This document shows positions 1 through 6,939 of a stretch of 26,867 nucleotides of DNA, in pieces. The notes under the pieces were generated by a model. That model had not been told where the DNA came from and ran no database searches. It saw only the letters and a list, made by a program, of their open reading frames with translations. The translations under genes and the position numbers were made by a program. Origin of the DNA: a bacterium (GTDB lineage Bacteria > Patescibacteriota > Saccharimonadia > Saccharimonadales > Saccharimonadaceae). The stretch covers positions 1 through 26,867 of the forward strand of contig JAUIDL010000003.1 in assembly GCA_030428585.1 (NCBI GenBank). Direction: 5' to 3'. The stretch's first letter is position 1, and each line of letters starts with the position of its first letter.

Positions 1-1071
1 CGCCAGAACGTTTTCGGCACTGTCGCCGTATTGGAATGACACGTCCTTAAAGACAACATCAGGGGTTAACTTTTCTGGGTTAATTGCCTCAGGTCGGTCG
101 TTGACATTGGTTGGCGTATCAAGGATTTCAGTCATTGGGGAAGCTTCAAGCAGAGCTTCTTCATAGCCATTTAATAATTCACCAACACTAAAGATTTGGG
201 CTGCGACAAGTTGCAGGTACGTGAGGAGGAAGATGACGGTCGCGACATCAATCGTGCCTTGTGAGGCCAGCCAGGCACTGAGTGATAGAGCACTCAGCTG
301 AATAATCACCATAATAAATAAACGAGCCGAACCTTCTTTGCCGACAAAGCCGATATCTTTGATATAGATTTTTTCGAAACGTGCCGTCATTTTATTCAGA
401 AGCTTTTCTTCGCGGTCTTCATGAGCGAAGGTTTTTACCACTAAACTATTCGTCAGGTTGTCGGCAACGCTGGCGTGTATTTCACTGCGGAGCTTGCGTC
501 GCTCATCGCGCAGTGGCTTGCGTACACGGATACTCCAACGCACCTCGAGAATCAAAGCGATGAGCAGCACAACTAACGCGCCAGCCAGAAGCAGTGATTG
601 GGTAGCGATAATAATTAACCCAACGACAATCGAACCACCAAGTCCTAATGTCCGCATAATCAGCAAATCACGAATGACGATCTGGCTACGAATATAGTCG
701 ATGAATTTGCTGGTCAGTCCGCCGACTTTCTGGTTTACAAAAAAGGCGAGGTCTTTGTTGATTAGCGATTTAAATGCATCTTCGCGAATATACCGCGTCA
801 TCGCAGCTTCGTGATGAACGAGTGCCAGGAATCCAATCAGGTTAAACAACACGCCAGCCAAGCCTGCGATAGCGGCATATTGAAGGTTTTGCCAGAGTAA
901 GTCGGTGTTGTCTGCTAATAGCTGCGCGACGGCTTGACTGAGAAAATAGGTGAGAATTGCGTTGATTGCCAGTACCGACAGCGGATACCCAATCAGCGCG
1001 ATAATAAAGCTGGGCATGAAATTGCGTGTCGCTGCCCAATATAATTTGAGCGTTCGTTTTGTCAGACTCAT
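1..1071 (-). CDS. ABC exporter, membrane domain and start of ATPase domain (partial at window edge)
   Basis: I translated this reading frame from the ATG at 1071; it stays open to base 1 (357 codons), so the gene runs out of the window. The protein starts MSLTKRTLKLYWAATRNF and has hydrophobic helices around residues 18-42, 63-86, 140-178 and 245-290. The signature KTFAHEDREEKLLNK lies in the region where ABC exporters have their conserved coupling segment. The linker ends in PDVVFKDVSFQYGD, the usual start of the nucleotide-binding domain. The Walker A, signature and Walker B motifs lie beyond the edge. By family this is an ATP-driven exporter half-transporter working as a dimer in the cytoplasmic membrane. 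Its substrate cannot be told from the sequence. The start lies 4 nt after the GreA-like gene's stop codon, so the two are probably co-transcribed. Confidence 0.9.
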   Translation of the reverse strand, partial: MSLTKRTLKLYWAATRNFMPSFIIALIGYPLSVLAINAILTYFLSQAVAQLLADNTDLLWQNLQYAAIAGLAGVLFNLIGFLALVHHEAAMTRYIREDAFKSLINKDLAFFVNQKVGGLTSKFIDYIRSQIVIRDLLIMRTLGLGGSIVVGLIIIATQSLLLAGALVVLLIALILEVRWSIRVRKPLRDERRKLRSEIHASVADNLTNSLVVKTFAHEDREEKLLNKMTARFEKIYIKDIGFVGKEGSARLFIMVIIQLSALSLSAWLASQGTIDVATVIFLLTYLQLVAAQIFSVGELLNGYEEALLEASPMTEILDTPTNVNDRPEAINPEKLTPDVVFKDVSFQYGDSAENVLA

Positions 1072-1075
1072 ATTC

Positions 1076-1522
1076 TTACCATTGTACCGCTTTTATTGTG
1101 CCAAAGTCTGTCGTTTCGCCAACTTTCTTACCAATTACCGCGAGTGCAATTGGACTGGCAGCGCTGACGACGAGTGCGTCACCATACTTCTTACCCGATC
1201 GATAAGTCCAATCACCGGCGATAAAAATGATGTGTTGATCGAGTATGACTGTCGCACCAATGTTTGCTGTATCGCGTGTTGGGCTTGGTTTTTGTAGAGA
1301 GCGCTGTAACCGGAGCTTTCGTAGCTGTGTGAGTTCTGCGAATAGTACCGATTGCTTATCGCGAAGCGCATCAAATGGTGCATTGTCGTGCCAGGTTTCC
1401 GACGATTGGTTGAGGGCGTCGTAAAAATCTGGCCCTAGGTCATTAATATTGATTTCTAGTTCTTTGATGCGAGCCTCGAGCCATCTAAGGTCGTCATCAA
1501 GAATAATTAACTCTTTGGTCAT
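1076..1522 (-). CDS. GreA/GreB-like transcription elongation factor, divergent
   Basis: The 148-residue protein has the two-part layout of GreA. A charged helical hairpin covers about residues 1-78. A C-terminal FKBP-like domain ends in ASPIALAVIGKKVGETTDFG, close to the GreA consensus (SPIGRALIGKxxGDxV). GreA factors enter the secondary channel of RNA polymerase and stimulate cleavage of backtracked RNA. At the hairpin tip, GreA usually has D-x-x-E-N-A-E-Y. Here it reads ETWHDNAPFDAL: the key Glu aligns with Asp, and the first Asp aligns with Thr, with a Glu one residue earlier. Cleavage activity is therefore uncertain, and a Gfh- or Rnk-like role is possible. It is the first gene of a minus-strand pair with the ABC exporter. 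I see no clear promoter or Shine-Dalgarno site. Confidence 0.8.
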   Translation of the reverse strand: MTKELIILDDDLRWLEARIKELEININDLGPDFYDALNQSSETWHDNAPFDALRDKQSVLFAELTQLRKLRLQRSLQKPSPTRDTANIGATVILDQHIIFIAGDWTYRSGKKYGDALVVSAASPIALAVIGKKVGETTDFGTIKAVQW

Positions 1523-1562
1523 TATTTCTCGTTTCGTATTTACGTTGTCTTAGTGTGGAGTA

Positions 1563-1598
1563 CTTGCGAGAGGTTCGGCTCGTCCGAACGTAAGCAAG
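1563..1598. repeat. Nested hairpin in the divergent greA-like/trhO intergenic region
   Basis: CTTGC (1563-1567) pairs with GCAAG (1594-1598). Inside it GTTCGG (1573-1578) pairs with CCGAAC (1584-1589) around a 5-nt loop, with an asymmetric internal loop between the stems. No T-run follows on either strand, so it does not look like an intrinsic terminator. An 8-bp palindrome, CGGATCCG, follows at 1603-1610. It may be an operator or a leader structure of the minus-strand operon. Confidence 0.45.
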
Positions 1599-1668
1599 AG
1601 AGCGGATCCGATTGGATCATCAAAAGTACTTATTAGTATGGACCATTTTTTACAGGGAAGCAAGTATC

Positions 1669-1704
1669 GTGACTAACCTTGGTGAAAATGCTATAATAAC
1701 TTCC
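1669..1704 (+). promoter_or_regulatory. trhO promoter, predicted leaderless start
   Basis: GTGACT at 1669-1674 is a -35-like hexamer (4/6), followed by a 17-nt spacer and a perfect -10, TATAAT, at 1692-1697. Seven nucleotides separate the -10 from the GTG at 1705, so transcription should begin at or within a base of the start codon. Confidence 0.65.
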
Positions 1705-2604
1705 GTGCAAAAAATCCTTCTCTACTATAAATTTACCCCGCTCAGTGACCCTGAGGCGGTAAAGTTATGGCAAAAAACATTGACCGATAGCCTCAATCTG
1801 AAGGGGCGTATTTTAGTATCCCGCCACGGTATTAATGGCACGGTTGGTGGTGAGATGGATGATTTAAAGACCTACATCAAGCAAACGAAACAATTTCCTG
1901 GCTTCAAAGACATCGTTTTCAAATGGAGCGATGGCTCGCGTGATGACTTTCCGCGCATGAGCGTTAAAAACCGACGTGAACTAGTTGGCTTTAAAAACAG
2001 CGATGATGAATTTGATGTCGACGAGAACGGCGTGATTGGTGGGGGGACTCATCTGAAGCCACGGCAAGTGCATGAACTGATTGAGCAATATGGTGACGAT
2101 GTTGTTTTCTTTGATGGCCGTAATGCCCACGAAGCCCAAATTGGCAAATTCAAAAACGCTGTGGTGCCAAACACCAACACGTCTCGTGATTTTATTGCCG
2201 AACTTGAAAGCGATAAGTATGACGACCTAAAGAACAAAAAAATCGTCACCTACTGTACTGGCGGTATTCGCTGCGAAGTGATTAGTGCCATGATGAAAAA
2301 ACGAGGCTTTGAGGACGTTTATCAAATCGATGGCGGTATCGTGAAATACGGTGAGGCCTACGGCGATGACGGCCTATGGGAAGGCAGCCTGCGCGTGTTT
2401 GATGATCGTATGACGGTTGATTTTTCTGATCATGCCAAAACCATCGGCGAATGTAGCCATTGCCTTGGCGCTACCAGCAATTTTGAGAACTGTGCCTGGG
2501 CAAACTGCAACGATTTGGTGCTCATCTGCGAATCATGCAAAGAAAATCCTGACCTTTTGTTCCATACCGCTGCGTGCAAAGACCGTGCAGCCGTCGCTGT
2601 GTAG
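1705..2604 (+). CDS. trhO: tRNA uridine(34) hydroxylase, rhodanese-type (TrhO/YceA, UPF0176)
   Basis: The 299-residue protein opens [19 protein letters not shown] and continues [21 protein letters not shown], the characteristic TrhO N-terminal domain. A rhodanese domain follows, with the active-site loop YCTGGIRCE around residues 190-200. The C-terminal part has paired cysteines (CSHC, CAWANC, CESC) as in the family. TrhO proteins hydroxylate uridine 34 of tRNA in an oxygen-dependent step towards 5-hydroxy- and 5-methoxyuridine. A longer frame opens at 1612. I prefer the GTG at 1705 because its residues match the usual family N-terminus and because it sits 7 nt after a perfect TATAAT. The stop at 2604 precedes the next -10 by 30 nt. 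Confidence 0.93.
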   Translation: MQKILLYYKFTPLSDPEAVKLWQKTLTDSLNLKGRILVSRHGINGTVGGEMDDLKTYIKQTKQFPGFKDIVFKWSDGSRDDFPRMSVKNRRELVGFKNSDDEFDVDENGVIGGGTHLKPRQVHELIEQYGDDVVFFDGRNAHEAQIGKFKNAVVPNTNTSRDFIAELESDKYDDLKNKKIVTYCTGGIRCEVISAMMKKRGFEDVYQIDGGIVKYGEAYGDDGLWEGSLRVFDDRMTVDFSDHAKTIGECSHCLGATSNFENCAWANCNDLVLICESCKENPDLLFHTAACKDRAAVAV

Positions 2605-2634
2605 TCTTGACTTTTCTTTAGAAAAATCTGGGAG

Positions 2635-2663
2635 TATAATGAAGCCATAACACACAGGAGGAG
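2635..2663 (+). promoter_or_regulatory. Promoter -10 and strong Shine-Dalgarno of the HdeD-like gene
   Basis: TATAAT lies at 2635-2640. A TTGACT at 2607-2612 is 22 nt upstream, too far for a good -35. The short leader carries AGGAGGAG at 2656-2663, five nucleotides before the ATG at 2669. This is one of the minority of genes here with a classical Shine-Dalgarno leader. Confidence 0.6.
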
Positions 2664-2668
2664 TTGTT

Positions 2669-3220
2669 ATGGCAAAAGTAGATCAACTAGCAACACAGGC
2701 TTGGGGCTTGATTGTTGCACAGGGCGTGATTGCCATCTTGGCTGGTATTGCGTTACTGTTTTGGCCGGGCATTAGTGCTGCGTTTTTGGCACTGTTATTC
2801 GGTCTCTTCGTACTGATTTGGGGTATTGTCGGCTTGGTCCGCAGCCTGATTGGTATGGGAAAAATCAACCTATGGTGGCTCGAGCTGCTATTTAGCATCT
2901 TGCTCATCGGCGTCGGTGTTTTCTTCTTACGAAACACAGTGCTTGGTGTCGAAATCTTCATCGTGCTGATTGGTTTGACCTTGATTGTTCGTGGTCTGGT
3001 CGACATGGTTGAAGGCTTCTTTAGCAAAGACGCTGAAGTCAAAGAAGCTCGTCCACTGTACATCATCCTAGGCGTCATCGGCTTAATCGCTGGTGTCGCA
3101 ACATTGGCGTACCCAGTTGCAGCTGGTGTTGCCTTTATCTGGGTCGCTGGTTTGTACGCACTGCTTTACGGTTCAATCTTGATTGCCGTATCGCTCCGCA
3201 CTCGTTCGATGGTTTCATAA
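2669..3220 (+). CDS. HdeD-family (DUF308) membrane protein
   Basis: The 183-residue protein is almost wholly hydrophobic, with about six membrane helices in pairs (roughly residues 11-33, 36-58, 69-86, 91-112, 129-148, 153-174). Small charged turns separate them. The start WGLIVAQGVIAILAGIALLFWPGIS and the repeated helix-pair plan match the HdeD/DUF308 family, named after the E. coli acid-resistance membrane protein. The biochemical role of the family is poorly known, so no function beyond membrane/stress association is claimed. The ATG at 2669 follows a strong AGGAGGAG. The gene has its own -10 and a terminator at 3241-3269, so it is probably monocistronic. Confidence 0.85.
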   Translation: MAKVDQLATQAWGLIVAQGVIAILAGIALLFWPGISAAFLALLFGLFVLIWGIVGLVRSLIGMGKINLWWLELLFSILLIGVGVFFLRNTVLGVEIFIVLIGLTLIVRGLVDMVEGFFSKDAEVKEARPLYIILGVIGLIAGVATLAYPVAAGVAFIWVAGLYALLYGSILIAVSLRTRSMVS

Positions 3221-3240
3221 TCAATCGATATACACGATTC

Positions 3241-3269
3241 AAGCATCCCTTGCCAAGAGGGATGCTTTT
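3241..3269 (+). terminator. Rho-independent terminator after the HdeD-like gene
   Basis: AAGCATCCCT (3241-3250) and AGGGATGCTT (3258-3267) form a perfect 10-bp stem around a 7-nt loop, followed by a short run of T. It lies 20 nt after the stop codon and just before the uvrC -10. Confidence 0.8.
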
Positions 3270-3276
3270 GTTGCGC

Positions 3277-3293
3277 TATAATAATAAGAGTTC
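3277..3293 (+). promoter_or_regulatory. uvrC promoter -10, very short leader
   Basis: A perfect TATAAT at 3277-3282 lies 11 nt before the uvrC ATG. The expected start point gives a leader of only about 4-5 nt. No Shine-Dalgarno sequence would fit in it. Confidence 0.6.
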
Positions 3294-4853
3294 ATGAACA
3301 AGAAACTCGAGACAAAATTAAAAGAATTGCCACGCTCGCCGGGCGTTTATTTTCACAAAGACAAAACTGGTGAGATTATTTATGTTGGCAAAGCAGCTGT
3401 GCTGCGGAACCGTGTCCGTCAATATTTTCAATCAAGTCGTGATATGGATGTTAAAACCCAAGCTTTGGTCGCAGAAATCGTTGATACCGATTGGACCGAG
3501 ACCGAATCAGAGCTCGACGCGTTGTTTTTTGAATCAGAAATGATCAAGCGCTATATGCCGCGCTATAATGTTTTGCTTCGTGATGACAAATCACAGTCGT
3601 TTGTCCGCATTGATATGAAGAGTGAATGGCCGACAGTAACATTTACACGTCATCCAGCAGATGATGGAGCGCAGTATTTTGGTCCGTACTATAACGGGTT
3701 CGCCATCAAAAAAGCACTCCGTTATCTTCGCAAAGTTTTTCCGTATTACACCAAGCCGCCAAAAGCAGGCCAACGACCCGATCTGGATTCACATATCGGC
3801 CTGAGTCCAGCGGCGGGGACGTCGAGTGCTGAGTACAAAGCCATTTTAAAGCAATTGATTCGCTATATCGAAGGTGGTCGTAAGGCAATCGTCAATGAAA
3901 TTGAAAAAGCCATGAAGCGAGCGGCGAAAGAGCATGATTTTGAAACCGCAGCGAAACTACGCAACAATCTACTCGACTTGAAATCGCTGCAACAAAAGAT
4001 CATGTTTGGTGATAAAGAGTTCCTGGATATCAGTAAAGACAGGGCACTTTCGCAACTAAAAGAACTGTTACAGCTTGAAAAAATCCCCGCTCGGGTTGAA
4101 GGGTTCGACATCTCGCACTTAAGCGGGACGAACGTGGTCGCCAGTCAGGTGGTGTTTGTGAACGGAGTCAGCAGTCGCCAAGATTACCGTAAATATAAAC
4201 TACGGGTCCAGCAAAATGATGACTATGCCAATATGTATGAGGTACTGCTTCGTCGACTGAGTCCAAAAAATATTCAGGCATGGGGAAAGCCAGACGTAAT
4301 TCTCATCGATGGTGGCAAAGGACAATTGGAATCGGCGATTCGCGCTGCAAAAGAACGAGAGATTACGGTGCCAATCGTTAGCGTCGCAAAACGCAATGAA
4401 GAAATGATTGTTCATCGGACCGCTTCTGGCGTGTCGACAGATTACTTATTATCGCTGGCCGAGAACCCCACCCAGGGGGCGTTGGTGACAAAAGAAGGGA
4501 GCTATGTGGTGGTTAACCTTCATCCAGGTCAGGGCAATGCTTCGGGTCATTCAAAAAACCTTCGCGCGACCACGGGAATAGCCGTCCATACATATACCGA
4601 TTTACTCAAATTGATTCAGCGCATTCGTGATGAATCACACCGGTTTGCGATTAGTTATCACACGACTCTCAAAAGGCAAAAACAGACAGCCAGTGCGCTT
4701 GAAGAAATACCTGGCATTGGTCCTGCGACTCGCCGTGTGTTACTGCGACGGTTTGGTAGTGTCAAAGCGATTAGCGAAGCTGACGATCAATCGCTGATTG
4801 ATGCGGTTGGTACCGTTAAGACTCACTTGATCAAGACCTATCTCAAACGTTGA
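3294..4853 (+). CDS. uvrC: Excinuclease ABC subunit C, cysteine-free
   Basis: The 519-residue protein has the full UvrC order. The GIY-YIG nuclease has GVY (17-19), YVG (30-32), R40 and the FFESEMIK glutamate near residue 80. The UvrB-binding UVR motif lies near 205-235. The RNase H-like nuclease has RVEGFDISH and DVILIDGGKGQ. The C-terminal helix-hairpin-helix contains EEIPGIGPATRRVLL. UvrC makes both incisions around UvrB-bound lesions in nucleotide excision repair. It is shorter than E. coli UvrC (about 610 residues). Notably, the family's Cys-rich motif RPCLxxxIxxCxxPC reads RPDLDSHIGLSPAAG (residues 161-175), and the whole protein has no cysteine, so the [4Fe-4S] ligands are absent. It ends in TGA. 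Confidence 0.96.
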   Translation: MNKKLETKLKELPRSPGVYFHKDKTGEIIYVGKAAVLRNRVRQYFQSSRDMDVKTQALVAEIVDTDWTETESELDALFFESEMIKRYMPRYNVLLRDDKSQSFVRIDMKSEWPTVTFTRHPADDGAQYFGPYYNGFAIKKALRYLRKVFPYYTKPPKAGQRPDLDSHIGLSPAAGTSSAEYKAILKQLIRYIEGGRKAIVNEIEKAMKRAAKEHDFETAAKLRNNLLDLKSLQQKIMFGDKEFLDISKDRALSQLKELLQLEKIPARVEGFDISHLSGTNVVASQVVFVNGVSSRQDYRKYKLRVQQNDDYANMYEVLLRRLSPKNIQAWGKPDVILIDGGKGQLESAIRAAKEREITVPIVSVAKRNEEMIVHRTASGVSTDYLLSLAENPTQGALVTKEGSYVVVNLHPGQGNASGHSKNLRATTGIAVHTYTDLLKLIQRIRDESHRFAISYHTTLKRQKQTASALEEIPGIGPATRRVLLRRFGSVKAISEADDQSLIDAVGTVKTHLIKTYLKR

Positions 4854-4888
4854 TGACCTCATAGCGTTCATGCTATAGTGAAGCGCAA
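4850..4888 (+). promoter_or_regulatory. Prepilin gene promoter overlapping the uvrC stop
   Basis: TTGATG (4850-4855) overlaps the uvrC stop codon. After 18 nt comes an extended -10, TGC-TATAGT (4871-4879). Nine nucleotides then lead to the ATG at 4889, leaving only about two or three leader bases. A second ATG follows directly at 4892. Confidence 0.6.
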
Positions 4889-6919
4889 ATGATGGGGCAT
4901 ACAAGACTACTGCGTCGCTTACGGGCTTTTACAGTGATTGAACTGATGGTTGTTGTGGTCATCATCGCTATTTTGGCGGCCGCAACTTTGGTAGGGTATA
5001 ACGGTATTCGCTATAATTTGGCAAATTCAGCGGTACAGAGTGAGCTCGAGCGAGCAGAGGGTGCGATGGAAGTCGCTGCACAGTCTAATGACAGTGGCTA
5101 CCCGAACGCGCTTCCCGAGAGCTTTCAGTCTATTGATAGTGTGCACGTCGGCTACGTTGAAGGTGATGCCCGCGGTTTTTGTCTCCAGGCCCGTAGTCGT
5201 GACTACACCGACATTCGCTATTACATCGATTTGTCGAATGACGTGACTGAACCAACCGAAGGCACGTGTGTGCAAGAGAACGATTACGACGCTGAATATA
5301 CTGCGTTTGTCTTTGATACAACTTTGACCGGCTGCACGGGAACGGTCACTATTCCGATTTCTCAACCAAATGGATCACCAGGTAATACTATTGATTGGGG
5401 CGATTCATCATCAACTGCCTTTAATAACGCATTCCAGGGACACACCTACGGTGCACCAGGCGAATACGTCGCGTTGTATGACGGACCGATTACCCAAATG
5501 GACATGCGTACCTATACCAGCACCGCAATGAGTAAGTGTCTATCGAAGATTGTACAGTGGGGTGAGAACGCTCAACCGACATTCGTTGCTTTATCGGCAG
5601 CAAATCTCTCGTATGTAGCCGAACCACCACAATCATTGACGAGCTTTGATTACCTTTTCCAAGATTGCACGAATTTTAATCAGAATATTAACTACTGGGA
5701 CACTGCTCATGTGACGACCATGAACAATACGTTTAAGAATGCCAGTCAATACAACCAGACGATGTCTAACTGGGATGTTTCTGATGTTACGAGCATGGTG
5801 GGGATGTTTAACAATGCCGATGCATTTAATCAACCGCTGAGTGCTTGGAACACAAGTAATCTCGTGACGACCGAAGCAATGTTTAGTGGCAACGCGGCGT
5901 TTAATCAGTCGGTTGCTGCCTGGGATGTAAGTAACCTAATTACGACACGGCAGATGTTCTATAACGCCAGCGCATTCAACAAACCATTTACCGATTGGAA
6001 CTCAGCGAGTTTAACCGACACAACCCAGATGTTCTATGGAGCGAGTGCCTTTAATAGCGCAGTTGAGACGATGGATGTTTCGGCTGTAACGTCGGCATAC
6101 TTAATGTTTGCTGCGTCACCGTTTAATCAATCGCTGGCTGGCTGGAATCTTGCGAGTTTGACGAATTATTTTGGATTATTCCAAGGTGCCAGTGCGTTTA
6201 ATCAAAACATAAACTCTTGGGATGTGTCACAAGCAACCTCATTGTCCAATTTATTTTATGGGGCGACCTCATTTAACCAGCCACTTGATTCTTGGGATAC
6301 CGCGAATGTGACGAATCTTGGGTCTACGTTCAGGGGTGCATCCTCCTTTAATCAGCCATTGAATTCGTGGGATACGAACAGCGTTACAAATATGTACGGG
6401 ACATTTCAGCAGGCGACAAATTTCAATCAATCATTAAGTAGTTGGGAAACCAGCAATGTGACGACAATGTCTCGTTTATTCTATGGACCAACGGCCTTTA
6501 ATCAACCACTGAGCACCTGGGATACATCAAGCGTGACCGATATGAGCTATATGTTTTACAACGCAGTGGCATTCAATCAAAACATTGGCAGCTGGGATAC
6601 GTCGAAAGTGACAAATATGTACGCAATGTTTCGAAACGCCGACAGCTTCAACCAGCCAATTGGGAGCTGGAATGTGAGTGCTGTGAACGCTGCCTTCTTT
6701 GGTATGTCGTCGATGTTCCAAGACAATGACGCATTCAACCAGGACATTTCGAGTTGGAATACTGGGTCGGTTACCGCGATGAACTCGATGTTCCAGAATG
6801 CAACTGCGTTTAACCAGAATCTTTCCGGTTGGAACGTGACGAATGTTAGTCCGAAACCGCCATCAAACTTTGACACTGGCGCTTCGGCGTGGGTGCTGGC
6901 TAAGCCAATCTGGACGTAA
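4889..6919 (+). CDS. Type IV prepilin-like surface protein with BspA-like/DUF285 repeats
   Basis: The 676-residue protein starts with a class III prepilin signal: basic RLLRRLR, then cleavage-type A13|F14, Glu at +5 (E18), and the helix VIELMVVVVIIAILAAATLV. Residues 14-60 should form the pilin spine helix. A pilin head follows. Near 155-200 a PKD-like stretch reads IDWGDSSSTAF, then HTYGAPGEYVALYDG. From about residue 255 to 655 come sixteen 25-residue repeats with consensus MFxxAxxFNQxxxxWDTSxVTxM, the BspA-like/DUF285 surface repeat. The likely product is assembled or anchored by the type IV pilus machinery and displays a long adhesive repeat domain. The residue before cleavage is Ala, whereas most prepilins have Gly. 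No pilus assembly genes are in the window. Function as an adhesin is inference. Confidence 0.88.
   Translation: MMGHTRLLRRLRAFTVIELMVVVVIIAILAAATLVGYNGIRYNLANSAVQSELERAEGAMEVAAQSNDSGYPNALPESFQSIDSVHVGYVEGDARGFCLQARSRDYTDIRYYIDLSNDVTEPTEGTCVQENDYDAEYTAFVFDTTLTGCTGTVTIPISQPNGSPGNTIDWGDSSSTAFNNAFQGHTYGAPGEYVALYDGPITQMDMRTYTSTAMSKCLSKIVQWGENAQPTFVALSAANLSYVAEPPQSLTSFDYLFQDCTNFNQNINYWDTAHVTTMNNTFKNASQYNQTMSNWDVSDVTSMVGMFNNADAFNQPLSAWNTSNLVTTEAMFSGNAAFNQSVAAWDVSNLITTRQMFYNASAFNKPFTDWNSASLTDTTQMFYGASAFNSAVETMDVSAVTSAYLMFAASPFNQSLAGWNLASLTNYFGLFQGASAFNQNINSWDVSQATSLSNLFYGATSFNQPLDSWDTANVTNLGSTFRGASSFNQPLNSWDTNSVTNMYGTFQQATNFNQSLSSWETSNVTTMSRLFYGPTAFNQPLSTWDTSSVTDMSYMFYNAVAFNQNIGSWDTSKVTNMYAMFRNADSFNQPIGSWNVSAVNAAFFGMSSMFQDNDAFNQDISSWNTGSVTAMNSMFQNATAFNQNLSGWNVTNVSPKPPSNFDTGASAWVLAKPIWT
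5651..6854 (+). repeat. Sixteen tandem 75-bp coding repeats (DUF285/BspA-like units)
   Basis: The units are about 75 bp and encode 25 residues each, with invariant F-N and W at fixed spacing (AFNQ..W(D/N)). Unit 7 is one residue short. Unit 14 carries about four extra residues (AVNAAFFGM). The units differ clearly at the DNA level, so this is an old, diverged array, not a recent slippage product. Confidence 0.88.
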
Positions 6920-6926
6920 GATACGG

Positions 6927-6939
6927 TATACTAGCCTGT
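6927..6939 (+). promoter_or_regulatory. pepP promoter -10, predicted leaderless start
   Basis: TATACT at 6927-6932 is followed by 7 nt and the ATG at 6940. It lies 7 nt after the prepilin stop, with no terminator between them. Confidence 0.6.

Noticed and set aside
1612..1704. N-terminal extension of TrhO (31 extra residues from 1612)
   Set aside because: It reads through the -10 TATAAT and does not resemble the family. The GTG at 1705 fits the family N-terminus and the promoter spacing.
2683..3078. 131-codon minus-strand frame inside the HdeD-like gene
   Set aside because: It is antisense to a well-supported membrane protein; its Ser/Thr/Lys/Pro-rich composition is the typical shadow of hydrophobic codons.
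4851..4853. Recoded UGA (Gly or Trp) as in some Candidate Phyla
   Set aside because: UGA ends uvrC, pepP and the DUF2200 gene at the family-expected ends, and no in-frame UGA is needed in any gene.
5651..6854. CRISPR-like or recent tandem repeat array
   Set aside because: The 75-bp periodicity is protein-coding DUF285 repeats with diverged bases and no spacers; antisense open frames here are shadows of the repeat.
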